A stretch of 64,000 nt of DNA from Duganella sp. 1411 (GCF_017833525.1 NZ_JAFICD010000004.1:124001-188000); one strand, 5' to 3'; positions 1-8,494 are shown, counted from the first letter of the stretch. Notes: generated by a model from the sequence alone, not told the origin. Made by a program: numbers and translations.

Positions 1-281
1 CGTTGTGGGACCTGCTGCTTACCGCAGGCACGGACGCATTACACCGAGCGGACATTAACCACATCTTAAAGAATCTTAAAGCATGCGAGGCCAGGCCATC
101 CGGCACGCGTGATCAGCCAGCATGGCTTCGATCAAATTTTCGAACCAAGCTGTACGCGACGTTCGCATCCATTGCGCGATTACAAACCGCTCTCGTGGGG
201 AAGGCTTACTGTCGAAGAGCTCACGCGATCAGAGGACGCCGATCGGGTTGCGCCAATCAGGCTTCGATACGAAAGACCCAT
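1..281. other. Left edge without a supported gene
   Basis: No reading frame here has convincing coding character. The frame of the next gene stays open to the window edge, but the residues upstream of position 282 resemble no domain and are rich in basic and low-information residues. Short frames ending near 58 and 69 could be the tail of a gene that begins outside the window. Base composition is lower in GC than most of the window. Confidence 0.4.
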
Positions 282-1040
282 ATGACAACGACAGCCCTAT
301 CCCCAGCCAAGGTACGGTCCAGCTACGAGAAGTGGCAAGAAACAATAGCCGCGTCACTGAAAAATCCCCAATGGCACTCATACGATAGTGATCTCCAGCG
401 CATTGTCTCCACGTTCAATCGTCATTTATCCGGCAAGGGCGGCTATTTCCCGCTGGATTGGCACCTTATCAAAGCGATCATCTGGACCGAATCAGGCGGC
501 CCCCAGCAACCGGCGTGGCGTAACAATCCTATGCAGATCGGCAACGTTGGAGATCCGGGATTAGCTGCCTTGCTATCTGGGAAGGAGGGCGGCGATTTGA
601 TCATGCCCACCGACCTCAAGCGTACGTTGACGACGACGTCAGTACGTAGTTCGGCCCAGATGAATATCTCGGCCGGAATTGCCTACCTGCTCATGCGAAT
701 GGCACGCTTCGATATTGCGACGGTGCCGGACGACAAAGACCAAAAGGTCTACGAGGTCGTCGTTACGACCGGTGACAGCCTCGAAAAGATAGCACGTACT
801 AACGGCTCGACCGTTGACACGCTGAAAAAGCTTAATCCCGGCACATCTATCTTAAAGCTAGGTCATACGCTGAAGTATCGAAAGGCATCAATCCAGAAAG
901 TCATTGTAGGATGGGACATGGTAACGACATCGGCCATTGCAAAGCGCTACAACGTCGGCGACCCTGCTTACGCGAAAAAATTGAACTATTGCCTGGCCGT
1001 GATGTGCAAATCCGCGGCGGGCGACAAGGGGGCGCCATGA
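282..1040 (+). CDS. LysM-containing lytic transglycosylase-like protein
   Basis: A 252-residue protein likely to cleave peptidoglycan. Residues about 40-145 resemble a lysozyme-like/SLT fold: an IIWTESGG segment puts the candidate catalytic Glu at residue 70, followed by NNPMQIG, typical of soluble transglycosylases. A LysM peptidoglycan-binding module spans about 156-200. There is no signal peptide, so if it reaches the periplasm it may do so as a secretion-system cargo or in a phage-like manner (inference). The frame is open upstream, but the ATG at 282 is chosen because earlier residues look non-coding. Its stop overlaps the next start as ATGA, implying translational coupling with the exported four-cysteine protein. 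GC content is lower than that of the core genes. Confidence 0.7.
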   Translation: MTTTALSPAKVRSSYEKWQETIAASLKNPQWHSYDSDLQRIVSTFNRHLSGKGGYFPLDWHLIKAIIWTESGGPQQPAWRNNPMQIGNVGDPGLAALLSGKEGGDLIMPTDLKRTLTTTSVRSSAQMNISAGIAYLLMRMARFDIATVPDDKDQKVYEVVVTTGDSLEKIARTNGSTVDTLKKLNPGTSILKLGHTLKYRKASIQKVIVGWDMVTTSAIAKRYNVGDPAYAKKLNYCLAVMCKSAAGDKGAP

Positions 1041-1468
1041 TCCGCCGTTTACTTACTCTGTGCCTGGCCGTCGGACTGGCGGCACAGGCCGGCGAAGCGC
1101 CATTTACCGGTCGTTTCCTAGGTACCGGCCGTGCTTGCTATGGCATGCTCGCCGTACGCACCAAGACCATATCGTGGCTGACCTCGTTCAGTCAGTGCCA
1201 GGCGCTGCCTTATGAGCTGGTCGAACGAACGGACAGCAGCGGACGCTTGCGCATCACCTGGCGCTTCACACGAAGCATTCCGGCTTGTCGCTACCAGTTG
1301 ATCTCGCTCACGCATGACGGCGGCTCCGATCAAGACATCGGTTGGAATGTCACCGGCTATGGCAGCGAGCAAAGTTACCTGGCCGATAGAAGTGCCGGCT
1401 ATCCGGCCGACGCGCCGGACGCATTGTCGTGCTACCTGGTCCGCGACTCCGGCAAAGCTCCGCGTTAA
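1037..1468 (+). CDS. Exported four-cysteine protein coupled to the transglycosylase
   Basis: A 143-residue protein with a signal peptide (residues 1-20, MIRRLLTLCLAVGLAAQAGE). The mature part has four cysteines (in RACYG, SQCQA, PACRY and LSCYL contexts), which could form two disulfides in the periplasm. I do not recognise the family. The 4-nt ATGA overlap with a peptidoglycan-cleaving enzyme that lacks a signal peptide is the layout seen for effector/immunity or lysozyme/inhibitor pairs, so a periplasmic inhibitor role is possible. That role is inference from context only. An accessory or cell-wall-binding partner is equally compatible. Confidence 0.65.
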   Translation: MIRRLLTLCLAVGLAAQAGEAPFTGRFLGTGRACYGMLAVRTKTISWLTSFSQCQALPYELVERTDSSGRLRITWRFTRSIPACRYQLISLTHDGGSDQDIGWNVTGYGSEQSYLADRSAGYPADAPDALSCYLVRDSGKAPR

Positions 1469-1485
1469 TAACGCCCACGATACAA

Positions 1486-2871
1486 CTACCGCCTATCCCT
1501 GGATCGCTCGTGATCGTGATCGGGCGGCAGGGTCAGCGTCACTCCCAAGCCCCGACCGTCCAGCCCGGCGCCGAACGCGATCTCGATGCCGTGCAGGTCG
1601 GCGATGCGCTTGACGATCGACAGCCCGAGTCCGCTGCCGCCCTGCCCCTGCCCCAGCACGCGGAAAAAGCGCTCCGTTAGCCGGCGCCGGCTGGCGTCAT
1701 CAACGCCGGGACCATCGTCGCGCACGGCGATGCGGCCACAACCCGCCAGGCGGTTGGCCTCGATCTCGACCCGGCAGCCGGCCGGGCAATAGCGCAGCGC
1801 GTTGTCGACCAGATTGCGCAGCATGATTTCCAGCATCCGCGGATTGGCGTCGACGCGCTCCAGGTCGCATCGCGCCGACAGCGTGATGCCGCGCCGCGCC
1901 GCCTCGGCCGCATGGTCGGCCAGCAAGCGCTCGACCAGCGGCGCCAGCGCCACCGGCTCGCGCACCAGTTGCTCGCGCGCCAGCGGGTCCAGCCGCGCCA
2001 GCGCCAGCAGGCTGTCGACCAGCGCCGTCATGCGCGCGATGTCCTGCCGCAGCTTCTGGAACGACGCGGCCAGCTGCGGATGCTGGCGCTGCAGCAACTG
2101 CACGTGCATGTGCAGCCCCGCCAGCGGCGTGCGCAGTTCGTGCGCGGCGTCGGCGGTGAAGCGGCGCTCGGCCTGCAGCGCGGCGTCGAGCCGGCCCAGC
2201 ACGCCGTTCAAGGCCAGCACGATCGGCAACAGCTCGCGCGGCTGGCCGGCGGTCGGCACCAGCGCCAGATCGTCCGGCGTCTTGGCGGCGATGGCCGACG
2301 CGGTCCGGCGCAAGGGCTTGAGCACGCGACCGGTCAACAGCCAGCACACCAGCGCCAGCAGCACCAGAAAGCCCAGTACCGGCAGCCACAACGACTCGGC
2401 CAGTTCCTCCAGGATATCGAGGCGCTTCTTGTACCGTTGGCCGACCTGCACCTCGAAGCGGCGCGCGTCGTCGCGCACCACGAACACCCGCCAGCGGCGC
2501 TCGTCAAGTTGGGGATCGGCAAAGCCGTGATCGTCGTCGAAGCCGGTCACGAACGGCCGCTGCGGCGCGCCGCTGGTGCGCTGAATCACGCGGCCGTTGA
2601 CGACGATCTGGTACTGCATGTCGACCTTGCGGCCATGTCCGCTGTCGGGCCGCGCCGGCGCCAGCAGGCCGCGCTCGCTCCACTCGGTGGTGGCGGCCAT
2701 GATCATGTAGCCGGATTCCTCCAGCGCGTCATCGAACACCTCGTTGGTCTCGTGCCAGGCGATGACGGTGACGATGCCCAGGCTGGCCAGCCACAGCACG
2801 GTGCTGGCCGCCACGATCACGGCGAGCAGGCGCCGCCGCAGCGACCACGGCGCGCCCGTCCTAGCCGCCAT
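1486..2871 (-). CDS. Sensor histidine kinase (QseC/PmrB/TctE type)
   Basis: A 461-residue inner-membrane kinase. A first membrane segment lies at about 15-38, a periplasmic sensor region at about 40-158, a second segment at about 160-180, then a HAMP linker. The HisKA domain has its phospho-acceptor His at 244 (ADAAHELRTPLAG), and the ATPase part shows N (NLVDNALRYCP), G1 (RDDGPGVD) and G2 (GSGLGLSIVKRI) boxes, so it should be active. Its start lies inside the end of the response regulator gene (11-nt overlap). The family includes sensors of metals, polymyxins and tricarboxylates; the signal here cannot be read from sequence. Confidence 0.9.
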   Translation of the reverse strand: MAARTGAPWSLRRRLLAVIVAASTVLWLASLGIVTVIAWHETNEVFDDALEESGYMIMAATTEWSERGLLAPARPDSGHGRKVDMQYQIVVNGRVIQRTSGAPQRPFVTGFDDDHGFADPQLDERRWRVFVVRDDARRFEVQVGQRYKKRLDILEELAESLWLPVLGFLVLLALVCWLLTGRVLKPLRRTASAIAAKTPDDLALVPTAGQPRELLPIVLALNGVLGRLDAALQAERRFTADAAHELRTPLAGLHMHVQLLQRQHPQLAASFQKLRQDIARMTALVDSLLALARLDPLAREQLVREPVALAPLVERLLADHAAEAARRGITLSARCDLERVDANPRMLEIMLRNLVDNALRYCPAGCRVEIEANRLAGCGRIAVRDDGPGVDDASRRRLTERFFRVLGQGQGGSGLGLSIVKRIADLHGIEIAFGAGLDGRGLGVTLTLPPDHDHERSRDRR

Positions 2872-3526
2872 CGTTTTTCAGCCGGTAGCCGAGCCCGCGC
2901 ACGGTGACGATGCTGTCGCCGCCCAGTTTTTTGCGCAGGTTGTGGATGTAGACTTCGATGGCGTTGCTTTCCACCTCGTCGCCCCAGCCGTACAAGGTTT
3001 CCTCGATCTGGGCGCGGGTGACGATGCTGTTCTTGCGCAGCAGCAGCGCATACAGCACGTGGTACTCGCGCGCCGTCAGCGCCACCGGCTGCCCGCCCAG
3101 GCTGGCCTGTTTGGTCTCGAGGTTGAGCGCGATGTCGGCGTGCACCAGATCGTTGCTCACCTGGTCGGCCCCGCGCCGCACGGCAGCACGGATGCGCGCC
3201 GACATCTCCTCCAGCTCGAACGGTTTGACGAGGTAGTCGTCGGCGCCCAGGTCCAGTCCCTCGACCCGGTCGGCCAGGGCGTTGAAGGCGGTGATCAGGA
3301 TCACCGGCACATGGTTGCCCGTCGCGCGCAGATCGGCCAGCAAGGCGTCGCCGGACAGGCCCGGCAAGCCGCGATCGAGCAGCACGCAGTCGTAGCGGTG
3401 GGTCATCAGCGCGGTCTGGGCCGAGTCGCCGCGCCGCACCCAGTCGACGGCGTGCTGGTCAAGCCGCAGCCACGCGAGGATGGTTTCGCCAAGAGAGGTA
3501 TCGTCTTCGACTAATAAGATGCGCAT
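2861..3526 (-). CDS. OmpR-family response regulator (QseB/PmrA type)
   Basis: A 221-residue DNA-binding response regulator paired with the downstream kinase. The receiver domain (1-115) has acidic residues after the first strand (VEDD) and the phospho-acceptor Asp at 51 (VLLDRGLPG). The C-terminal winged helix ends in the typical VRGLGYRLK. The frame is open upstream to 3778, but the ATG at 3526 (MRILLVEDD) is the canonical start, so the upstream residues are discarded. The region upstream contains CTTAAG (about 3602-3607), which resembles one half of a PmrA-type box; a second half is not evident. Confidence 0.92.
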   Translation of the reverse strand: MRILLVEDDTSLGETILAWLRLDQHAVDWVRRGDSAQTALMTHRYDCVLLDRGLPGLSGDALLADLRATGNHVPVILITAFNALADRVEGLDLGADDYLVKPFELEEMSARIRAAVRRGADQVSNDLVHADIALNLETKQASLGGQPVALTAREYHVLYALLLRKNSIVTRAQIEETLYGWGDEVESNAIEVYIHNLRKKLGGDSIVTVRGLGYRLKNDGG

Positions 3527-3719
3527 GGGGACTCGGACGGGAAGTTGCCGCCAGTATGGCGGAAAAACGCCACCGAGTTTGACGCTGCAAGATGAAACGA
3601 ATCTTAAGGAAATTGTTGGAAGTCCCGTTGAATGGGGGAGCTGGGAGTTGATCTGGCAGAACGTGCAAGTGACCGGCAATTTCCGCCGGCAACATACCCT
3701 AAGCCGAGACCCGTCACCA

Positions 3720-4097
3720 TCAGTCGTCAGCTTTGTCCAGTTCGGCAAAAACGTCTTCCACGTCGCGGAACTTGCCATCTTCGATTTCGCGATTACCTAA
3801 CGCTAGAATCTTCAACATCGCGAGGGTTTGTTCCCGCTCCTCATAGCTCTTGACATCCATGACAACCAATTTGGCTTCACCATTTTGCGTTATCAACATC
3901 GGCTCTCGATTTTCAGTAAGATTCTTCACAATCTCGGCGGCATGAGTCTTAAGATAGCTGATCGGCTTTACTTGCGAAGAAATTTCACGGTCTCGTCTCC
4001 GTCCAATACACCACCAGCCGATTCTAGCCCGAATTGAGCCCCTCCACCCCTCGCGCTCGAAATATGGCGATGTCGCGCTAACCATGTTGACATCCAC
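3720..4097 (-). CDS. Orphan Phd/YefM-family antitoxin
   Basis: The conserved part begins near 3983 (ISSQVKPISYLKTHAAEIV) and runs to the stop as a typical Phd/YefM antitoxin: an N-terminal DNA-binding fold, then an acidic tail (DVEDVFAELDKADD) that would wrap a RelE/ParE toxin. The start is unclear. In-frame GTG (4097) and ATG (4085) add about 38 unusual residues, while the position matching family starts carries only an ATT codon after a GGAG-like site. No toxin gene follows in the 190 nt before the response regulator. It may therefore be a solitary regulator, a remnant of a decayed module, or a trans-acting antitoxin. Confidence 0.65.
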   Translation of the reverse strand: MDVNMVSATSPYFEREGWRGSIRARIGWWCIGRRRDREISSQVKPISYLKTHAAEIVKNLTENREPMLITQNGEAKLVVMDVKSYEEREQTLAMLKILALGNREIEDGKFRDVEDVFAELDKADD

Positions 4098-4119
4098 GGC
4101 CCAGTGTGTAATAGTGGCT

Positions 4120-4128
4120 GTAACACAG
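4120..4128 (+). promoter_or_regulatory. Candidate Rrf2 half-site upstream of the rrf2-like gene
   Basis: GTAACACAG lies 22 bp before the Rrf2 start. A related reverse-oriented element, CTGTGTCAGTTAC, lies at 4620-4632, upstream of the oxidoreductase. The shared GTAAC and ACAG/CTGT blocks near both genes suggest autoregulation plus control of the neighbour. No binding evidence exists. Confidence 0.3.
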
Positions 4129-4150
4129 TTTCTTACCGAATCAACGAATC

Positions 4151-4597
4151 ATGCCCACCAGCTCACGTTTTGTCGTCGCCGTTCACGCACTGGTCTCCAT
4201 CGTCGTCATGGATGGCAAGCCGGTGCGTTCGGAGGATATCGCCCACTCGGCGGCGACCGGCCCGGTGGTGATCCGCCGCCTGCTGTCGCTGCTGAGCGAG
4301 GCGGGCCTGACGACATCACAACTGGGCGCAGGCGGCGGCGCCATCCTGGCCAAGCCCAGCGACCAGATCCGGTTGCTGGACGTGTACCGGGCGGTGGAGG
4401 ATACGGATATTTTCACCCTGCACCGGGTGTCACCCTTCAAGGATTGCATCGTGGGCAGCAATATTCAGGAGGCCATCCGCCCCACCCTGGACAAGGCGCA
4501 GTCCGCCCTGGAGAACGAATTGTCGAAAGTGACTATCGCCGATATCGCGGCGGAAACCGCGCGACTGGGCAAATTTACGATCCCGCTGGCCTGGTAG
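4151..4597 (+). CDS. Rrf2-family transcriptional regulator
   Basis: A 148-residue winged-helix regulator. The N-terminal helix-turn-helix (about 1-65) contains the Rrf2 pattern of VVIRRLLSLL followed by a glycine-rich wing (LGAGGGAILAKP). Only one cysteine is present (C99), so the three-cysteine iron-sulfur site of IscR/NsrR is absent. It is closer to the YwnA/CymR-like group that senses thiol or electrophile stress (family inference). It lies 137 bp before a co-directional NADP-binding oxidoreductase, its likely target, and related sequence elements precede both genes. Confidence 0.85.
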   Translation: MPTSSRFVVAVHALVSIVVMDGKPVRSEDIAHSAATGPVVIRRLLSLLSEAGLTTSQLGAGGGAILAKPSDQIRLLDVYRAVEDTDIFTLHRVSPFKDCIVGSNIQEAIRPTLDKAQSALENELSKVTIADIAAETARLGKFTIPLAW

Positions 4598-4734
4598 CTT
4601 TTTTTGACCTTAAATGTCACTGTGTCAGTTACGCACAAACCTTAATCGCCAAGCCGGCAACGGCAAGGCAAGGACCTCGGCCCAAGGGGCGCCGAGACTC
4701 TTACATCAACCGCCCCGTCTTTTCAGGAGTTAAT

Positions 4735-5379
4735 ATGAATATCGGTATCATTGGTTCTGGCGCTCTGGGCTCCAACATCGCCCGCGCTTTCGCCGCCAAA
4801 GGCATCTCGGCAACCATCGCCAACAAATCGGGTCCGGCATCGCTGGCCACGCTGACGGCCGAACTGGGACCGACCATCGCCGCCGGCACGATCGAACAGG
4901 CCGCCGGCGCCGATATCGTGGTCGTCGCCGTGCCTTGGGAAGCGCTGGAGACCCTGGTCAAGGGCCTGCCGGCCTGGAACAACCGCATCGTCATCGACGC
5001 CACCAATCCGGTGCTGTTCCTGGCCCCCGACTCGCCGGACCGCAACGACCCGGGCAATCCGCTGGCCGCCTACGGCATCAAGGCGATCGATCTGGGCGAC
5101 CAGTACGCCAGCGCGATCTTCAGCAAGCTGGTGCCGGGCGCGCGCGTGGTCAAGGCGTTCAACCACGTCGACGCCAACGTGCTGCCGCAGCCGCAAGTGG
5201 CCGGCGGCCAGCGCACCATGTTCTACGCCGGCGATGACGCGGCCGCCAAGGCGGACGTGCGCAAACTGCTCGAGGCCGCTGGCTACTTCGCGGTCGATCT
5301 GGGCGCCCTCGATGTGGGCGGCCCGTTGATGCAGCTGCCGTTCGGCGCGCTGGCGATGAGCAACTTCGCCAAGGTGTAA
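4735..5379 (+). CDS. NADPH-dependent F420 reductase-like oxidoreductase
   Basis: A 214-residue Rossmann-fold protein. The dinucleotide-binding loop GIIGSGALGSNIARAF sits at the extreme N-terminus, then VVVAVPWEAL and DATNP, the layout of the F420H2:NADP oxidoreductase/NAD-binding 2 family (COG2085). Most proteobacterial members do not use F420; the real substrate is unknown and the YwnA-type context suggests an electrophile or quinone. ATG 4735 is preceded by CAGGAG at good spacing. A longer frame open from 4084 is rejected because its upstream part overlaps the Rrf2 gene in another frame. Confidence 0.85.
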   Translation: MNIGIIGSGALGSNIARAFAAKGISATIANKSGPASLATLTAELGPTIAAGTIEQAAGADIVVVAVPWEALETLVKGLPAWNNRIVIDATNPVLFLAPDSPDRNDPGNPLAAYGIKAIDLGDQYASAIFSKLVPGARVVKAFNHVDANVLPQPQVAGGQRTMFYAGDDAAAKADVRKLLEAAGYFAVDLGALDVGGPLMQLPFGALAMSNFAKV

Positions 5380-5386
5380 GGCCCAC

Positions 5387-5419
5387 CGCGGCCGGCATCG
5401 TCGTCCGATGCCGGCCGCG
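5387..5419. terminator. Hairpin after the oxidoreductase gene
   Basis: A perfect 14-bp stem (CGCGGCCGGCATCG and its complement) with a 5-nt loop begins 8 nt after the stop. No T-tract follows, so it may act as an mRNA-stabilising or weak termination structure. Confidence 0.5.
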
Positions 5420-5569
5420 CGGCAATGGCATACGCCGAAAACTCGATTGAACCGTTAATGAACCGTAATTGACCAGATACCGCACGATTCACGGTAGACT
5501 TCCTTTGAAATGACCTATAAATTGAACACATCCCGGTTCATAAAACGGTTCACCCCAAAGGAGATACAC

Positions 5570-6025
5570 ATGAAAAAGATTTTGCTCGCAGCAGCTTTCG
5601 GCGTGGCCTTCGGCGCGGCCAACGCGGCCGATATCGTCGACACCGCCAAATCGGCCGGTTCGTTCAACACGCTGGTGACGGCGGTGCAGGCTGCCGGCCT
5701 CGTCGACACGCTCAAAGGTCCGGGCCCGTTCACCGTGTTCGCGCCGACCGACGAAGCGTTCGCGAAAATTCCAAAGGCCAAACTCGACGCGCTGCTCAAG
5801 GACAAGGCGGCGTTGACCAAGATCCTGACCTACCACGTGGTGCCGGGCAAGGTGATGGCCGCCGACGTCAAGCCGGGCAAGGTCAAGACCGTTGAAGGCG
5901 AGTCGCTGACCGTCACCGCCAAAGACGGCAAGGTGATGGTCGACAAGGCCCACGTCACCAAGACCGACATCGCCGCCGACAATGGCGTGATCCACGTCAT
6001 CGACACCGTGGTGATGCCGAAGTAA
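5570..6025 (+). CDS. Secreted fasciclin-domain protein
   Basis: A 151-residue exported protein. A signal peptide occupies residues 1-20 (MKKILLAAAFGVAFGAANAA). One FAS1 domain fills the rest, with the H1 box TVFAPTDEAFAKIP and the H2 box GVIHVIDTVVMPK. Such proteins act in adhesion or as surface/periplasmic binding proteins. An AAAGGAGA ribosome site lies 6 nt before ATG 5570. It stands alone; the convergent neighbour ends 62 bp further on. Confidence 0.93.
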   Translation: MKKILLAAAFGVAFGAANAADIVDTAKSAGSFNTLVTAVQAAGLVDTLKGPGPFTVFAPTDEAFAKIPKAKLDALLKDKAALTKILTYHVVPGKVMAADVKPGKVKTVEGESLTVTAKDGKVMVDKAHVTKTDIAADNGVIHVIDTVVMPK

Positions 6026-6087
6026 GAAGTCCCTATTTTTGGCGCGGCATGCCAGGCCGGCCCTTGCTCTCGCGAGGCCCGGCCGCC

Positions 6088-7455
6088 TTAATCCGCGTGT
6101 TCCGGTAGTGGCTTGAACTTCATGCGAACCTCGACTCTGCGGTTGATCGCCAAACACTCGGATAACGTATCTTTGACCGGCCAATCCTTGCACAGCGTTT
6201 TGGGTTCACGCGCACCGTGACCCTCGGCGGTAACGTTCCTGACGCAGGCCGTTTCGATGATCTGATCTCGAATCGTCGCGGCTCGAGCAAGCGCCAATTC
6301 GTTATTGAGCTTGGCGCCACCCTTGTAACCAAACGCATCCGCATGTCCCACAACCTGAATTTCGTCAAGCTTGAGCTTGTTTTTATGGATGATCTGAATC
6401 ATCTCGGCCAAATCGCCACCGCCATCCTTCGCTAGTTCCGCAGAGCCGGCGTTGAACAGAATATCGCCGTTCATCTCCAAACAGCGCGTGATCACGCCTT
6501 GATAATCCCGGAAGAAAAACACGCCATCACGCTTGAGCTCCACCACCAGGTTCTTTGCCTTAGCCGACGGTATTTCAACAAGGGTGCGCTCGCCGATACC
6601 GTGCCAAAGCAAATTCACGCCGTGGACGACCCGCTCAGGGTTTCCCGCCGAGGTATTGCACCCAAGCGCGGCAAGATATTGTCCGTTGGTGGCACTGGAC
6701 AAGATGTTGTAGTTCTCTTCGCTTAGCTTGAGCGTGACATTCTTTGACCGCAATCCGACGTTTCGCATGACAACATCCTCGTTTATCTTCTTCAAAAAAG
6801 GCGAGGCGACAATCACAGGGGCGAATAAGGCGTTCAGCCACAAAATAACCAGTAACCATTTTTTAGCTTCGGCCGACGCTTTACCGGCTTGGCGCGCCGC
6901 CGGAGGCGAGACCGGCTGCGATACGGCGGGCGGCGCCAGAAGTCCTCGTTTCAGCATCACGATAAGAAAGCCTGATGCGCCGAATCCCAGCACTCCAATA
7001 CCGAAGACGTCGCCCGCCGACGTATCGCGCAGAAATAAAATTACCAGGATGGCGGTCAGGATGGCGCCAACCGCGACCCGCCCCAGCCATTTTCGAAGTC
7101 CAGCCGGGCCCGTGAAAACCGGTTCCAACATCAGCGCTACTCCTACCCCCATAATCAAGAGCAGCATGTAGGTCAAGCCAAACGCAAAACCGACCATCAA
7201 GAAGAAGAAACCATCACCGAGCGTCACCCCTGCAGGAAAGAACTCGATTGAAGCGATGAGGTAGGCTACGGTCGGCAATATCCCCGCCAGCAATATAAAT
7301 TTATAGCCGCCATCCCCCAACGCTTTCAGGTCGTTTAGCAAATTAATGAGCGACCATTTTTTTTCCTTCTCGGCAGCATCAGCGGCCGCGTTCAGCCTGC
7401 GTGCAAGATGAACAATATGCAGCATCTGGGATGTTTTCATGGATACGAAGCGCAC
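6088..7455 (-). CDS. Multi-pass membrane protein with C-terminal OmpA domain
   Basis: A 455-residue protein with several N-terminal hydrophobic segments (about 52-70, 84-112, 127-147, 150-170) and another near 200-222, then a periplasmic region ending in an OmpA/MotB-type peptidoglycan-binding domain (about 325-450: DILFNAGSAEL, VVGHADAFG, NNELALARAATIRDQI, NRRVEVRMKF). OmpA-domain proteins usually have an outer-membrane barrel, a lipid anchor or one helix, so a multi-helix inner-membrane anchor is less common. It could be a stator-like or envelope-tethering protein. GC content is lower than that of its neighbours. An in-frame ATG at 7440 is an alternative start. Confidence 0.75.
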   Translation of the reverse strand: MRFVSMKTSQMLHIVHLARRLNAAADAAEKEKKWSLINLLNDLKALGDGGYKFILLAGILPTVAYLIASIEFFPAGVTLGDGFFFLMVGFAFGLTYMLLLIMGVGVALMLEPVFTGPAGLRKWLGRVAVGAILTAILVILFLRDTSAGDVFGIGVLGFGASGFLIVMLKRGLLAPPAVSQPVSPPAARQAGKASAEAKKWLLVILWLNALFAPVIVASPFLKKINEDVVMRNVGLRSKNVTLKLSEENYNILSSATNGQYLAALGCNTSAGNPERVVHGVNLLWHGIGERTLVEIPSAKAKNLVVELKRDGVFFFRDYQGVITRCLEMNGDILFNAGSAELAKDGGGDLAEMIQIIHKNKLKLDEIQVVGHADAFGYKGGAKLNNELALARAATIRDQIIETACVRNVTAEGHGAREPKTLCKDWPVKDTLSECLAINRRVEVRMKFKPLPEHAD

Positions 7456-7530
7456 GGCTGAAATGGAGATGTAAATACAATAACATTTCTACATTGGAAT
7501 TCATACCTAGGGCCGCAGTATGTTTGCCTC

Positions 7531-8430
7531 TTAAGCCGACAGCGTCTCCAGCGCCGCCTGGCGAATCGCCTGCGTGGCCGGGTGGCTGATGCGCCGCTCG
7601 GTGGTGATCGCGTAGACCTGTTCGCGCAGCGACGGAATCGTCCCAACCATCAACACGCCGTACTGCTCGCAGATGGTCGGCGCGATCGCCGCCGGCGCGA
7701 AGAACAGTCCGGCGCCCGACTGCCCGAAGGCCTTGATCATGGCGCTGTCGTCGAACTCGCCGATCACATGCAGGCGCGGCACATGCGTATGCAGCCACTG
7801 CATCAGCCTGGCGTGCACGGCGAAATCCTCCCCCGGCAACAGCAGCGGCGCGTGATTCAGACATGCCGGAAACGGCCCGCTCAGGGTCTCGGCCAAAGCC
7901 GGCGCCGCAAACACCCCCAGCTCGCTTTCGCCCAGCAAATGGTTATAGCCGCGCACGCTCAGATGGCTGGGCATGGCGCGGTCAGTGATGATCAAGTCGA
8001 GCCGGTGCACGGCCATGTCGGCCAGCAGCGCGGCCAGCCGTCCCTCACGACAGATCAGCCGGGTCGGCTCGGCCAGCTTCAGCGCCGGCGCCACCAGGCG
8101 GCAGGCCACCGCCTTCGACACCGAGTCGGAAACCCCGAGCCGGAACGTGGTGGCCTGAGTGGCGGACTGGTCCCTGACGACATCGAGCAGGGCGTCGCCG
8201 GCGCTGAAAATATCCTCGGCGTGGCGCAGCACGCGGTTGCCGGTTTCGGTCAACTCCAGGCGCCGCCCCACGCGCCGGAACAGCTCGACGCCCAGCGTGT
8301 CGGCGAATTCGGTCAGCTGGCCGGAGATCGACTGCGGCGTCAGGTGCAGCTGTTCGGCCGCCTTGGCGATGCTGCCGCTGCGCGCCACCATCCAGAAGTA
8401 ACGCAGGTGTTTGTAGTTGAGAGTGGCCAT
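7531..8430 (-). CDS. nhaR: LysR-family transcriptional activator NhaR
   Basis: A 299-residue LysR regulator. The N-terminal helix-turn-helix (MATLNYKHLRYFWMVARSGS, then AAEQLHLTPQSISGQLTEFA) closely resembles NhaR, which responds to sodium and alkaline stress in enterobacteria. The substrate-binding domain follows (about 95-295). ATG 8430 is used; an upstream extension to 8532 lacks similarity and would cover the divergent promoter. It faces an HPF-like gene and terC/terB-like genes across a 116-bp region holding a T-N11-A palindrome, so these are the probable targets rather than an nhaA antiporter. Confidence 0.88.
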   Translation of the reverse strand: MATLNYKHLRYFWMVARSGSIAKAAEQLHLTPQSISGQLTEFADTLGVELFRRVGRRLELTETGNRVLRHAEDIFSAGDALLDVVRDQSATQATTFRLGVSDSVSKAVACRLVAPALKLAEPTRLICREGRLAALLADMAVHRLDLIITDRAMPSHLSVRGYNHLLGESELGVFAAPALAETLSGPFPACLNHAPLLLPGEDFAVHARLMQWLHTHVPRLHVIGEFDDSAMIKAFGQSGAGLFFAPAAIAPTICEQYGVLMVGTIPSLREQVYAITTERRISHPATQAIRQAALETLSA

Positions 8431-8477
8431 TATCAATCCTTCAATACGTCGATTTTCTCGATGCTTTAACCAAGTAT

Positions 8478-8494
8478 ATTCGAATTGTACGAAT
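8478..8494. promoter_or_regulatory. LysR-type palindrome between nhaR and the HPF-like gene
   Basis: ATTCG-N7-CGAAT is a perfect 5-bp inverted repeat containing the LysR signature T-N11-A. It is placed 48 bp from the nhaR start and 53 bp from the divergent HPF start, as expected for an autoregulated divergent operator. Confidence 0.55.

Noticed and set aside
3..281. N-terminal extension of the LysM transglycosylase to the window edge
   Set aside because: The upstream residues have no similarity to the domain and no plausible signal sequence; the ATG at 282 gives a compact, sensible protein.
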